The notes under the pieces: generated by a model
Seen by the model: the letters and a program-made list of their open reading frames with translations, nothing else
The model's database searches: none
Told to the model about the DNA's origin: nothing
Shown: positions 44,620 through 52,844 of the stretch, in pieces
Position numbering within the stretch: position 1 is the stretch's first letter
Layout of the letters: each line of letters opens with the position of its first letter
Source: JBGVSA01 sp041807905
GTDB taxonomy: Bacteria; Pseudomonadota; Gammaproteobacteria; Burkholderiales; Rhodocyclaceae
Direction: 5' to 3'
DNA length: 64,000 bases
NCBI RefSeq assembly: GCF_041807905.1
Contig: NZ_JBGVSA010000006.1
Span: forward strand, 62,001-126,000
Made by a program: the position numbers and the translations under genes

Positions 44620-45786
44620 TCAGGCGCTGCGATAGAGTTTGGTCAGCACGAATTCGCGGTGCCCCAGCGCTTCGGCCGCCGTGAGGCGCCCGTTGGCCGT
44701 GCGGAACAGTTCGTGCAGCAAGGCGTCGCCAGCCTGGTCAAGATTGAGTTCGCGCTGCAACAGGCCCGAGCAGTCGTAGTCGATGTGCTCACCCATGGTG
44801 CGCACGGTGCGCGGATTGGCCGTGAGTTTGATGACCGGCAGGATCGGGTTGCCGATCACGTTGCCCTGGCCAGTGGGGAAGAAGTGCACGGCGAACCCCG
44901 CAGCGGCGGCGAGCGTGACCATCTCGGCGGCGGCCGAACTGGAGTCCATGAACCACAGCCCGGGGCCCGTGGGCGCTTCGGCCGGTTCGAGCACGCCGTC
45001 GACCTTGCAGCGCTTGCCGATCTTCTGGATGTTGCCGAGCGCTTTCTCTTCGATGGTGGTCAGCCCCCCGGCGATGTTGCCCTTGGTCGGTTGCGATTCG
45101 GACAGATCGTTGGTCTTGTTGGCGACGATGAAATCGTTGTACGCCTGCCATGTGCGCAGGAATTTTTCGCCGATGGCGGGCGTGGCGGCGCGTGCTGCGA
45201 CGAGGTGTTCACCGCCGGTGATCTCGGACGTCTCACCAAACAGCAGCGTCGTGCCAGCGTCATAGAGCTTGTCGAAGGCATTGCCCACCGTGGGGTTGGC
45301 ACCGCAGCCCGACGTGGTATCGGATTCGCCGCACTTGGTCGATACCCACAGCTCGCGCAGGTCCTGTTCGGTGCGCCGCAATTCGGACGCCCATTGCACG
45401 TATTCCTTGGTGACGCGCGAGGCAGCCGCGATGGTGGCGATGTCACCGTTGAGTTCGATCGAAAAACCCGTGACGGGTTTGCCGGTGGCGGCAATGCCGT
45501 CGACGACACGCTTGGTCCAGCCGGGTTCGATGCCGATCACGACGACCGCCGCCACGTTCGGGTTGGCGCCGGTGCCGATCAGCGTGCGGAAATGCAGTTC
45601 GAGGTCGGCACCGAACTGGAGTCGCCCATATGGGTGCGGCAAGGCGAGCGCGCCCTTGATGTTGTGGGCGACGGCTTCGCTCGCCGCGTTGGACAGGTCG
45701 TCCACGGGCAGGACAATGACGTGATTGCGCACGCCGACACGGCCGTTTTCGCGGCGGTATCCCCAGAAGGTTTCTTGCAGGCTCAT
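44620..45786 (-). CDS. suyB: (2R)-sulfolactate sulfo-lyase large subunit SuyB
   Basis: 388 residues of the altronate/UxaA dehydratase-like family. Features include the start FWGYRRENGRVGVRNHVIVLPVDDLSNAAS, Cys-containing motifs TKCGESDTTSGCGANPTVGNAFD (metal-cluster or Fe ligands in the family) and the C-terminal FFPTGQGNVIGNPILPVIKLTANP. With SuyA it eliminates sulfite from (2R)-3-sulfolactate, leaving pyruvate. ATG 45786 lies 5 bp after the suyA stop; a GTG at 45798 would overlap it. No sulfite oxidase or exporter gene is present in the window. Confidence 0.93.
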   Translation of the reverse strand: MSLQETFWGYRRENGRVGVRNHVIVLPVDDLSNAASEAVAHNIKGALALPHPYGRLQFGADLELHFRTLIGTGANPNVAAVVVIGIEPGWTKRVVDGIAATGKPVTGFSIELNGDIATIAAASRVTKEYVQWASELRRTEQDLRELWVSTKCGESDTTSGCGANPTVGNAFDKLYDAGTTLLFGETSEITGGEHLVAARAATPAIGEKFLRTWQAYNDFIVANKTNDLSESQPTKGNIAGGLTTIEEKALGNIQKIGKRCKVDGVLEPAEAPTGPGLWFMDSSSAAAEMVTLAAAAGFAVHFFPTGQGNVIGNPILPVIKLTANPRTVRTMGEHIDYDCSGLLQRELNLDQAGDALLHELFRTANGRLTAAEALGHREFVLTKLYRSA

Positions 45787-45791
45787 TGCGC

Positions 45792-46073
45792 TTACCACCG
45801 TTTGGTCTTGACGTTGTGGACGTGGAGATGCTCGCCGCGCGAGATGGGCGCGACCGCCACGCCGATGATTTCTCCGTACTTGATGACGTCATCGCTGGTC
45901 GCGATGTTCTTGAGTGCGAGCTTGTGCCCGATGGGGATGGCATCGCGCACCGTGATGGTGAGCGTGTCATCCCCGTCCATCAGCCAGCCGGTGAGGGTCT
46001 GGCCTGCCTCGACGCCTTCCACGACGACAACGCCCGTCGTATCGCGCCGGTCATGCACGACAAAATGAACCAT
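45792..46073 (-). CDS. suyA: (2R)-sulfolactate sulfo-lyase small subunit SuyA
   Basis: 93 residues of the SAF-domain type (as in the UxaA N-terminus): HFVVHDRRDTTGVVVVEGVEAGQ, DAIPIGHKLALKNIATSDDVIKYGEIIGVA and the ending GEHLHVHNVKTKRW. In altronate-type dehydratases this domain and the large domain are often one chain; here they are two genes, as in known SuyAB. ATG 46073 has GGAGA upstream. It is first in the five-gene operon. Confidence 0.93.
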   Translation of the reverse strand: MVHFVVHDRRDTTGVVVVEGVEAGQTLTGWLMDGDDTLTITVRDAIPIGHKLALKNIATSDDVIKYGEIIGVAVAPISRGEHLHVHNVKTKRW

Positions 46074-46390
46074 GGTGTCTCCACGAGTGATACGGATCAG
46101 CGTTGATGCTAGTAAGCGTCCGACGCCGACCGAACCAAGAAATCTCGATATGGATATGCCGAGGTGCGCAAAGACAGCGAGACCGACGGGAGAACGCTGC
46201 CAGAGCGCGGTTTGCGTGACACGCGACTGTGACGACGGGCTGCAATGCAGGGGCATGCATTGATTGACGCGCGTCAATCCGGCCAGCGTTCACCGGACGC
46301 GGGCGCTCGCACATAAAGTGATATGCAAATAAGCAGATCGGCAGAGAGGGATGCCGCTGCGTCGAGATAATCGGGCTCACTCTTGTTCAG
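46074..46390. other. Divergent control region between suyA and the HAD gene
   Basis: 317 bp. It contains a perfect 18-bp palindrome with an FNR-type core (46262-46279) and, close to the suyA ribosome site, a second shorter dyad TGATACGGATCA (46088-46099). No gene is seen. Promoters for both flanking transcripts should lie here. Confidence 0.65.
46262..46279. promoter_or_regulatory. Perfect palindrome with FNR-type box upstream of the suy operon
   Basis: GATTGACGCGCGTCAATC is self-complementary. Its core TTGAC-GCGC-GTCAA fits the FNR/ANR-type pattern. It lies 189 bp upstream of suyA and 111 bp upstream of the HAD gene. Confidence 0.7.
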
Positions 46391-47185
46391 ATGACCCACA
46401 TGCAGCCTTTGTCTCGCGCGCCGCTCGACGCATTCGACTCCGTCCGCTTCGTCCTGACCGACATGGACGACACGCTGACTTACCGGGGACGCATCGCCAG
46501 CGCCACGATCGGCGCCATCGAACGCCTTCAGGCCAGTGGCATCCGTGTGATTCCTGTCACCGCCGCACCGGCAGGGTGGTGCGATCAGATGGCGCGCATG
46601 TGGCCGGTGGATGGCGTGATTGCCGAGAACGGCGGGTTGTTCATCCATCGTTCTGCACACGGAGCCGAGCGCCTGCATTGGCATTCGGAGGGAGATCTCG
46701 ATATCGCCCGCGCGCGACTGCGCGAGGTCGCTGCCGTCATCGAACGCGTATTGCCCGAAGCGCGCCTCGCCGACGATCAACCGTATCGGCTCGACAGTCT
46801 CGCCTATCGGCGGGCAGGGGATCGGGCCGAGCAGCGTCTGGTGTCCACGCTGGCCGAAGCCGGGGCGCGCACCACGATCAACAGTCTGTGGGTATTGGGA
46901 TGGTGGGGCGACTACGACAAGTTGGCGATGTCGCAGCGAATCCTCTCCGACGTCTTTGGCGTGTCGGGACCGGAAGCGATCGAGCAGGTCGCGTATGCGG
47001 GCGACTCCCTCAATGACGCGCCGATGTTCGCGCATTTCAAGTACACGGCAGGCGTCAGCACGGTTGTCGACTGTCTGCCGCAACTGCCAAAGGCGCCAAC
47101 GTGGGTGACGCGAGGGCCCGGCGGCGCCGGGTTCGTGGAGTTTGCTGACGCGATCCTGAAGGGGCAGGCGGGCGTCGCCGTCTAG
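46391..47185 (+). CDS. HAD-superfamily (IIB, Cof/SPP-type) phosphatase
   Basis: 264 residues. Motif I is LTDMDDTLTYRG (nucleophile and acid Asp), motif IV is GDSLNDAPMF, and a C2-type cap lies between. It removes phosphate from a small metabolite. Nearby sulfolactate genes raise the possibility of a phosphosulfo- substrate, but nothing in the sequence shows this. It is divergent from suyA, and its stop overlaps the convergent AraC-type gene by 4 bp. Confidence 0.88.
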   Translation: MTHMQPLSRAPLDAFDSVRFVLTDMDDTLTYRGRIASATIGAIERLQASGIRVIPVTAAPAGWCDQMARMWPVDGVIAENGGLFIHRSAHGAERLHWHSEGDLDIARARLREVAAVIERVLPEARLADDQPYRLDSLAYRRAGDRAEQRLVSTLAEAGARTTINSLWVLGWWGDYDKLAMSQRILSDVFGVSGPEAIEQVAYAGDSLNDAPMFAHFKYTAGVSTVVDCLPQLPKAPTWVTRGPGGAGFVEFADAILKGQAGVAV

Positions 47186-49188
47186 GCGTCGTTTGTGGAC
47201 GCCGCGAGGTCGAACTCGCCCTCGGCCTGTTGATTGCGCCGTCGGAATTCGCTCGGACTGAAGCCCGTCTTGCTGCGAAACACGGTGCTGAAATAGTTCG
47301 AGTCGCTGAACCCGACATCCAGCGCGATCTGCGTGATGCTTTTGTCGCTGCAGATGAGCAATTTCCGCGCAGCGTCCAGGCGCAACTCGACGAGATATTT
47401 TGAAAAACTCAGACCGCACTCTTTCTTGAACAGGTGCGCGAGGTACGACGGGCTGATCGCCACGGCGCGGGCGACTTCTTCCTGCGTGAGAGGACGTTGA
47501 TAGTTTTCGGCAAGATACCGGCGTGCCTTTTCGACAACGGAGAACGAAATCTCCTTGTGGGCCTCGGCAACCAGGCGGGCGGCTTCGCTTGCCAGCGTGC
47601 ACAGCCAGTCGTGCAACGAGACGATATCCGCCATGGCCGGCAACCCACCGTAGGCCTGGACATTGAACCCTTCGACGCGCTCGGCATCCGCGCCAGCACT
47701 CAATGCCGCGTCCACGATCAGGCTCGCTGCCGCGTGGAGGCGCAGCTTGAGGGCGCCGGGGGCGGCGCCGACGAAGGACTTCAGTTCTTCGAAATAGGCA
47801 GACGCCTGCGAGGCCGCACCGACGCTGTCCCCGAGGCGAATGCAACTGATCAACGCGGACTGCTCGGCGTACGGGAAGGGTGCGCCGGTACTCGCCTGCC
47901 GCACGCTATCGATGTGTATGACGAGGCTTCCCCCCTGGCGGACGGACACTTCGTGGGCAAGCAAGGCCTCGCGATAGGCGGTCTGCAAGTGCTCGACCGC
48001 GCCGCAGGGACGAGAGATGCCAATGGCGAGCGAAGTCGAACACGCCGCTTCATGACGGCGGGCGATCCGTTCGAACGCATCGAACATGACCTCGCGCGGC
48101 AGCGCTTCGGCGCGGAACGCGATGCCCAGCGTGTTGTTGCCCAAAGGCAGGCAAAGGCAATCGTCGGCGCGCCATGTCTCGTCGATGATGGCCTGCGCGT
48201 GGTGGAGAATCTGATCGGCATGTGCGTTGCGGCTGCCAAGCATGGCGAAGCAATCGATGTCGGCGCTCTTGCGCAACAATGCGAAGGATTCGCTCAGTCC
48301 CGCCGTCGTGCCGCCCAGCCCGGACAGATGATGAAGAATCGCGCCTTTCAGGAAGGGCGCGCTGCGTTCGAGCGAATGCGAGGTGCGGTAGACATCGAGG
48401 ATGACCGACGCGCCCACGATCAGCGAACTGACGAACGAGCCCACATAGAACACGGCCCACTGCTTGACGAACGAGCCCACGACGAACGAGGCGCCAAACG
48501 CCATGACGCCCAGAAAGAGCAACAACTTGCGCCAGTCCAGCGGCGACGCGCCGTGGCGCATGGTTCGGATGCACCCATGCAGCGACGCTGCAAAGAGGAC
48601 GAGCCCCAGGACGACCTGTACCGCCAGCGAGACTTCGCGGCCGAACCACGGCGGTTCGAGCAGGGGCATGGTGGAGGAGTAAGCCGTCAGCGAGGCGAGC
48701 TTGAACAGCGGGTACGTGCCCGTCGTGCCGAGCAGACGAAACACAGCGTAGATCACGCCCAGGACGAGCCCCATGACGACCATGGCACGAAGGCTCACCC
48801 GATATCGGCCAAAGCGCTGCAGGTCTGCAGTGAGCAGGAGCATCGGCACGCATACCATGCCCAGCAGGGCCATGCGCAATGCGCTGATTAGCACCGGCCA
48901 GGGATACTCGCCGCTCAGCAGTTGCACCGGCCGGCCGATCAGGAACAGCGCGAAGGACAACAGGAAGTACCCGCAATACCGGGAGTTGTGGCTGGTCTCG
49001 CCCCGTATGCCGAAAAAGTAGATCGCGCATTGCAGCAGGAACACGCCCGCCAGCATGGGGAAAACGATGTTGGTGAAGATCGCCACGGGTACCTGCTTGT
49101 CTCGCCCCTTGCGGGGCTTCAGCCATTCGCCAGTCAAGTATGGGGAGGTCGTGTTCGGGCGTCGAGGCTGGATTCCTCGCCTTGACAC
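47182..49188 (-). CDS. Membrane-bound AraC-family regulator (7 TM, GGDEF-like middle, HTH)
   Basis: 668 residues from GTG 49188; a GTG at 49086 with a purine-rich site upstream would drop 34 residues before TM1. About seven hydrophobic helices fill residues 35-270. A middle segment with LAIGISRPCGAVEHLQTAYREALLAHE looks like the degenerate GGDEF/CdaR-like domain of YesN-type regulators. The C-terminal AraC domain shows both helix-turn-helices (LTQEEVARAVAISPSYLAHLFKKE and SITQIALDVGFSDSNYFSTVFRSKTGFSPSEFRRR). It probably senses a membrane or periplasmic signal and is the likely local regulator of the suy genes. Confidence 0.88.
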   Translation of the reverse strand: MSRRGIQPRRPNTTSPYLTGEWLKPRKGRDKQVPVAIFTNIVFPMLAGVFLLQCAIYFFGIRGETSHNSRYCGYFLLSFALFLIGRPVQLLSGEYPWPVLISALRMALLGMVCVPMLLLTADLQRFGRYRVSLRAMVVMGLVLGVIYAVFRLLGTTGTYPLFKLASLTAYSSTMPLLEPPWFGREVSLAVQVVLGLVLFAASLHGCIRTMRHGASPLDWRKLLLFLGVMAFGASFVVGSFVKQWAVFYVGSFVSSLIVGASVILDVYRTSHSLERSAPFLKGAILHHLSGLGGTTAGLSESFALLRKSADIDCFAMLGSRNAHADQILHHAQAIIDETWRADDCLCLPLGNNTLGIAFRAEALPREVMFDAFERIARRHEAACSTSLAIGISRPCGAVEHLQTAYREALLAHEVSVRQGGSLVIHIDSVRQASTGAPFPYAEQSALISCIRLGDSVGAASQASAYFEELKSFVGAAPGALKLRLHAAASLIVDAALSAGADAERVEGFNVQAYGGLPAMADIVSLHDWLCTLASEAARLVAEAHKEISFSVVEKARRYLAENYQRPLTQEEVARAVAISPSYLAHLFKKECGLSFSKYLVELRLDAARKLLICSDKSITQIALDVGFSDSNYFSTVFRSKTGFSPSEFRRRNQQAEGEFDLAASTNDA

Positions 49189-49190
49189 GA

Positions 49191-49210
49191 CAGGGGGCCG
49201 CGGCCCCCTG
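49191..49210. repeat. Loopless GC palindrome between the PP2C-like and AraC-type genes
   Basis: AGGGGGCCGCGGCCCCCT (49192-49209), extended by a C/G pair, is perfectly self-complementary. It lies just 3' of the PP2C-like gene and may act as its terminator, although no T-run follows. It almost touches the GTG start of the AraC-type gene. Confidence 0.6.
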
Positions 49211-49225
49211 GGGGGTCTGCCGGTA

Positions 49226-50158
49226 TTACTTGGCGTGGTAGATCAGCACGGTGCGGTCGTCGAAACTCACGTTACCCTGCTGCAGCCCCTTGGTTGACGG
49301 GTTCTTCACGCGCTGGGGATCGGCCTTCAGAAAAGAGGCAAAGGTCGATTCGTAACTTGCCACGCTGGCTTCCGGCGGGAACGACTCGTAGCCGTCGGAA
49401 CTGAGCTCGATGAGCTTCGGCGTCTTGTCGAAATGCCAGCTCAACACCTCTTCAGCCGGGATGGGGAACCCGTCGATGGCCCAATACTGGAAAGCCTTCG
49501 GCGCCTTGGGGTTGTTCTGGAACTCGGACTGGCGTTCGAGCAGGGGCAGGATGTAGTAGCGCCCCAGGTCGTTCTTGGCGATATCGGCATCGGTCAGTTT
49601 CAGGTGTTCGATCACCTTGACGCGCAGATCGCTGTTGAGCACATCGACGAGCTTGGCTTTGTCGTTGTAGATGACACCGTCGATCCGCGCCTTCGAGTCG
49701 CCGACCGCCGTGAGTTCCTTGCGCGCGAAGCTGTACCAGATGAGCGTTGCAGTGGGGCGCCACAGGGGATTCTTGACGAAATCCATGTCGGGGTGCGCCT
49801 GATAGAAGGTCTGGTAGGCCGCGTTGATGCGACGCAGAACCTCTTCTTTGGGAGCGTCCGCAGGCAGTTGTTCGAATACGCCGGCGATCAGTTCGCGCGC
49901 AACGCGTCCGCCCTTTTTGCCGTCGTACGACTTGCCCGATTTGTCTGTTGCGCCATCGAATACCGCAACGAAGTTGTCGCTGAAGAACAGGCCATCCTCG
50001 CAGCGTACGTTGCCCTCGGGATTGGCGCCGCCCTTGCCTTGCATGAAGTACTCGATCTTGCCGGAATTGATCGCGGCCGAGACTGGCTTGTCGTAGGTCA
50101 CGTCGGCCAGACAGTTCATGGAGGCGAGCAGGGCTGCCAGGGTCAGTATGGATTTCAC
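49226..50158 (-). CDS. Exported PP2C-like protein phosphatase-fold protein
   Basis: 310 residues. GTG 50158 follows AAGGAGACACC and gives a clean signal peptide (VKSILTLAALLASMNCLA). The body shows PP2C-like elements: EDGLFFSDNFVAVFDGATDKSG (the metal-binding DGAT pattern), a Gly-rich GKKGGRVARELIAGVF, and TATLIWYSFARKELTAVGDSKARIDG, the usual PP2C TATL...GDS pair. Most PP2C enzymes are cytoplasmic, so an exported form is odd. Its target is unknown, and no kinase is adjacent. Confidence 0.75.
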   Translation of the reverse strand: MKSILTLAALLASMNCLADVTYDKPVSAAINSGKIEYFMQGKGGANPEGNVRCEDGLFFSDNFVAVFDGATDKSGKSYDGKKGGRVARELIAGVFEQLPADAPKEEVLRRINAAYQTFYQAHPDMDFVKNPLWRPTATLIWYSFARKELTAVGDSKARIDGVIYNDKAKLVDVLNSDLRVKVIEHLKLTDADIAKNDLGRYYILPLLERQSEFQNNPKAPKAFQYWAIDGFPIPAEEVLSWHFDKTPKLIELSSDGYESFPPEASVASYESTFASFLKADPQRVKNPSTKGLQQGNVSFDDRTVLIYHAK

Positions 50159-50568
50159 GGTGTCTCCTTCGAATATCACTCGGTACGGGGTCCGGCGGGC
50201 ACGCCGGAACGCCCGATGAGCATGCCGACACCGCGAAGAGGCGACCTTCGAAATCCTGCTTTTCTTCTGGAGTTTTCGCGATGTACGGGTAAGCCTGCAG
50301 GCTGGACAGGACAGGACGCGCGCAGCTACGAAGGGGGAGACGTGCGGCGCCGCCCGGTGGCGCATCCAGTGCCTTCAGCGAAACATCAACCGAGTCGCAG
50401 CACGAGCCTCGTCACTCGGGCGGGTGTCGATTCGGTCGGCGGCAAGCGGAGTGGGGCGCAGAGGAGACGCTGTCGCCAGCTGATCCGCTCAATGGATGCC
50501 CGGGGCGCGTGTGTGGGCAGGGAGCGGCGGAGGCGCCAGGCCTCCGCCACGAGTCCGCTGAAAGGTGA
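50159..50568. other. Intergenic region upstream of the PP2C-like gene, 3' of minE
   Basis: 410 bp without a supported gene. The minE-proximal end holds a GC hairpin at 50526-50548 (GGCGGAGG/CCTCCGCC, 7-nt loop), a possible minCDE terminator lacking a T-run. The other end should carry the PP2C-like gene promoter; no clear -35/-10 is seen. Confidence 0.5.
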
Positions 50569-50832
50569 TCAGCGGGCCGGTTGTTCCGGCATCACGATAT
50601 TGACTTCAAGAACCTCGAAGTTGTCCTTCTTCTCCAACTGGACCTTGATGTCGTCCGGATTGATGGGGACATACTTCGAGATGACAGCAATCAGGTCCTG
50701 CTGCAAGGCGTTGAGGAAGTCCGGACGCGTGTCATCGGTGCGCTGCCGCGCGATGACGACGGTCAGGCGTTCCTTGGCCAGTTCAGCGGACTTGGGTTGC
50801 TTGGTGCTGAAGAGTCGTTCGAGCCAGGACAT
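50569..50832 (-). CDS. minE: Cell division topological specificity factor MinE
   Basis: 87 residues, normal length. It begins MSWLERLF (membrane-targeting helix), followed by the anti-MinCD segment SAELAKERLTVVIARQRTD and the C-terminal dimerisation part ISKYVPINPDDIKVQLEKKDNFEVLEVNIVMP. It stimulates MinD ATPase to drive pole-to-pole oscillation. It lies 2 bp after minD. Confidence 0.97.
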   Translation of the reverse strand: MSWLERLFSTKQPKSAELAKERLTVVIARQRTDDTRPDFLNALQQDLIAVISKYVPINPDDIKVQLEKKDNFEVLEVNIVMPEQPAR

Positions 50833-50834
50833 GG

Positions 50835-51650
50835 TCAGGCGCCTCCGAACAGCCGCTTGAGCAGACCCGGCTTGTCATACGCCACGAAGCGCAGTGCCGC
50901 GTCTTCACCCAGGAAGCGCGCCACCACGTCCGCGTAGGCCTCGGCGGCATCGCTGTCCTTGATATGGATGACCGGCGAACCCTGGTTGGAGGCCTGCAGC
51001 ACCGTCTCGGATTCGGGGATCACGCCGATCAGCGGGACGCGCAGGAGTTCCTGCACGTCCTTGTACGACAGCATTTCGCCTTCGTCGACGCGTTTGGCCG
51101 AATAGCGCGTGATGACCAGATGCTCCTTGACGGGCTCGCGGCCTTCCTTGGCGCGCCGGCTCTTGCTTTGCAGGATGCCGAGAATGCGGTCGGAGTCGCG
51201 GATGGAGGAGACTTCAGGGTTGGTCACCACCAGCGCATCGTCGGCAAAGGTCAGCGCCATCACGGCGCCGCGCTCGATACCGGCGGGCGAATCGCAGACG
51301 ATGTACTCGAACCCCATGTGTTCGAGATCCTTGAGGACCTTTTCCACGCCTTCTTCGGTGAGCGCATCCTTGTCGCGCGTCTGCGAAGCGGGCAGCACGA
51401 ACAGGTTCTCGCAGTGCTTGTCCTTGATGAGCGCCTGGTGCAGGTTGGCTTCGCCGTTGATGACGTTCACCAGGTCATACACGACGCGACGCTCGCAGCC
51501 CATGATGAGATCGAGGTTGCGCAGGCCGACGTCGAAGTCGACCACGGCGGTCTTGAACCCGCGCAAGGCGAGGCCGGTTGCAAAGCTTGCACTGGTGGTG
51601 GTCTTGCCGACCCCGCCCTTGCCGGATGTCACGACGACGACACGTGTCAC
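50835..51650 (-). CDS. minD: Septum site-determining ATPase MinD
   Basis: 271 residues from GTG 51650, which has AGGGGGAAAC upstream; the frame opens earlier at 51686. Deviant Walker A KGGVGKT is at residues 11-17. Switch regions follow (VDFDVGLRNLDLIMGCERR and CDSPAGIERGA), and the C-terminus KPGLLKRLFGG is the membrane-targeting amphipathic helix. It recruits MinC to the poles. It gives an in-window comparison for the FlhG-like protein at 4476, which lacks this P-loop. Confidence 0.98.
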   Translation of the reverse strand: MTRVVVVTSGKGGVGKTTTSASFATGLALRGFKTAVVDFDVGLRNLDLIMGCERRVVYDLVNVINGEANLHQALIKDKHCENLFVLPASQTRDKDALTEEGVEKVLKDLEHMGFEYIVCDSPAGIERGAVMALTFADDALVVTNPEVSSIRDSDRILGILQSKSRRAKEGREPVKEHLVITRYSAKRVDEGEMLSYKDVQELLRVPLIGVIPESETVLQASNQGSPVIHIKDSDAAEAYADVVARFLGEDAALRFVAYDKPGLLKRLFGGA

Positions 51651-51682
51651 GTTTCCCCCTGTCAATCCTGGTTTGAGGCGCT

Positions 51683-52441
51683 TCAATCGAGCTGAAGCGG
51701 TTCGATGTTCAAAGTGTGCCCGCCCTTGCCGCCGGCAGCTTCGCGCAGCACGGCATGGGCCGGTTTGGCGGCCAGGTTTTCTGGCACGCCACGTTCAAAA
51801 GTGCGATACACGCCGGCGATGGAAACCAGCTCGGGGCCGAAATTGGTGCACAACAGACGTGCGCGCGTGTCGCCCTGCGCCCCGGCCAGCGCGCGGCCCC
51901 GCAGCGGGCCATAGCAGTGGATGCTGCCGTCGGCGATGACCTCGGCGCCATTGCTGACACCGCCGAGGATGACCAGGTCGCCGCCGCGGGCGTAGATCTG
52001 CTGGCCCGAGCGGATGGGGCGCTCGATGATCATGGTCGCGGCAGCCTGCGCGGGCGCCGCGACGGGCTCGACCTTGGCCGGCTCCGCGGCGGCAGGTGCC
52101 GGGGCGGTCTTGTCGGCCGCCGAGACACGGGCAGCGCCGTCGCCAAGCACGGCCAGTCCCGCCTTGCGCGCGCTCTCGACCAAATGCTCGGGCGTGCCCT
52201 TGAGCGCCACCGGCTGCAGGCCGTAGCGGCGCAGCAGGCTGCCCAACCCCGCCCAATCCACGCGGTCGGGAGCGCTGCTCAGTTGCGTCAGATCGATGAC
52301 CGTGGCTTCGTCGGCGAAGAACTCGCCCATGCCGCCCATCATCGTGTGCAGGCTGTCGGCCAGCCGCACGTTGTCCAGTTCACGGATCACCGCGGTCATG
52401 GCGGTGATCGATCCTGCTTTGAATTCAATGGGTTTGTGCAT
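51683..52441 (-). CDS. minC: Septum site-determining protein MinC
   Basis: 252 residues from ATG 52441. The N-terminal FtsZ-inhibiting domain covers residues 1 to about 110. An Ala/Pro-rich linker follows, then the C-terminal beta-helix with the MinD-binding RSGQQIYARGGDLVILGGVSNGAEVIADGSIHCYGPLRGRALAGA. It blocks Z-ring assembly away from midcell. First gene of minCDE. Confidence 0.96.
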   Translation of the reverse strand: MHKPIEFKAGSITAMTAVIRELDNVRLADSLHTMMGGMGEFFADEATVIDLTQLSSAPDRVDWAGLGSLLRRYGLQPVALKGTPEHLVESARKAGLAVLGDGAARVSAADKTAPAPAAAEPAKVEPVAAPAQAAATMIIERPIRSGQQIYARGGDLVILGGVSNGAEVIADGSIHCYGPLRGRALAGAQGDTRARLLCTNFGPELVSIAGVYRTFERGVPENLAAKPAHAVLREAAGGKGGHTLNIEPLQLD

Positions 52442-52844
52442 TGTCCTGGACGTTTGCGGGCGCATGCAGCCTTGTTACAGATTGATAAACCGCCCGAGTC
52501 TACTTTTTGACACCCGCGCGGGCAAGCCGCAGGCCCGAAAAAGAGGGCCGGGCATGCCATTGGGTGGTTCGCCCGACAGCCCCAAGCCTGTTCGATCGGC
52601 GTGGGCCAGCTCGCTTGGCGCGTCAAGGACGAGGAGCCGTAAGGCTTTGTTTTGACTGTGTCGGTGCCACGTATCGTTGTTCCAAGGCGTCTTTAAGTCA
52701 GTTCTCATTGCCGGTTTCCATGGTTCTTAGGGCGAAAACGTCAGGCGTTGTGATTTCGTGAGTGTGGCTGCGCCAATGCAAGGCGCGACACCTTGTCAGA
52801 TGCGAAATTCGCCGACTGACCCCATCCGAATATCAGGCAAAAAA
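52442..52844. other. Divergent intergenic region between minC and the glycosyltransferase array
   Basis: About 400 bp without a supported gene. It contains a short hairpin near 52531-52549 (GGCCC/GGGCC). It must carry promoters for minCDE (minus) and the TPR-glycosyltransferase genes (plus); only weak candidates such as TTGACT at about 52652 are visible. Confidence 0.5.

Noticed and set aside
52680..52720. Possible sigma-28 promoter before the glycosyltransferase array (TTTAAG ... GCCGGTTT)
   Set aside because: The -10 half (GCCGGTTT) and the -35 half match the consensus poorly and the spacing is off, so it cannot be told from chance.
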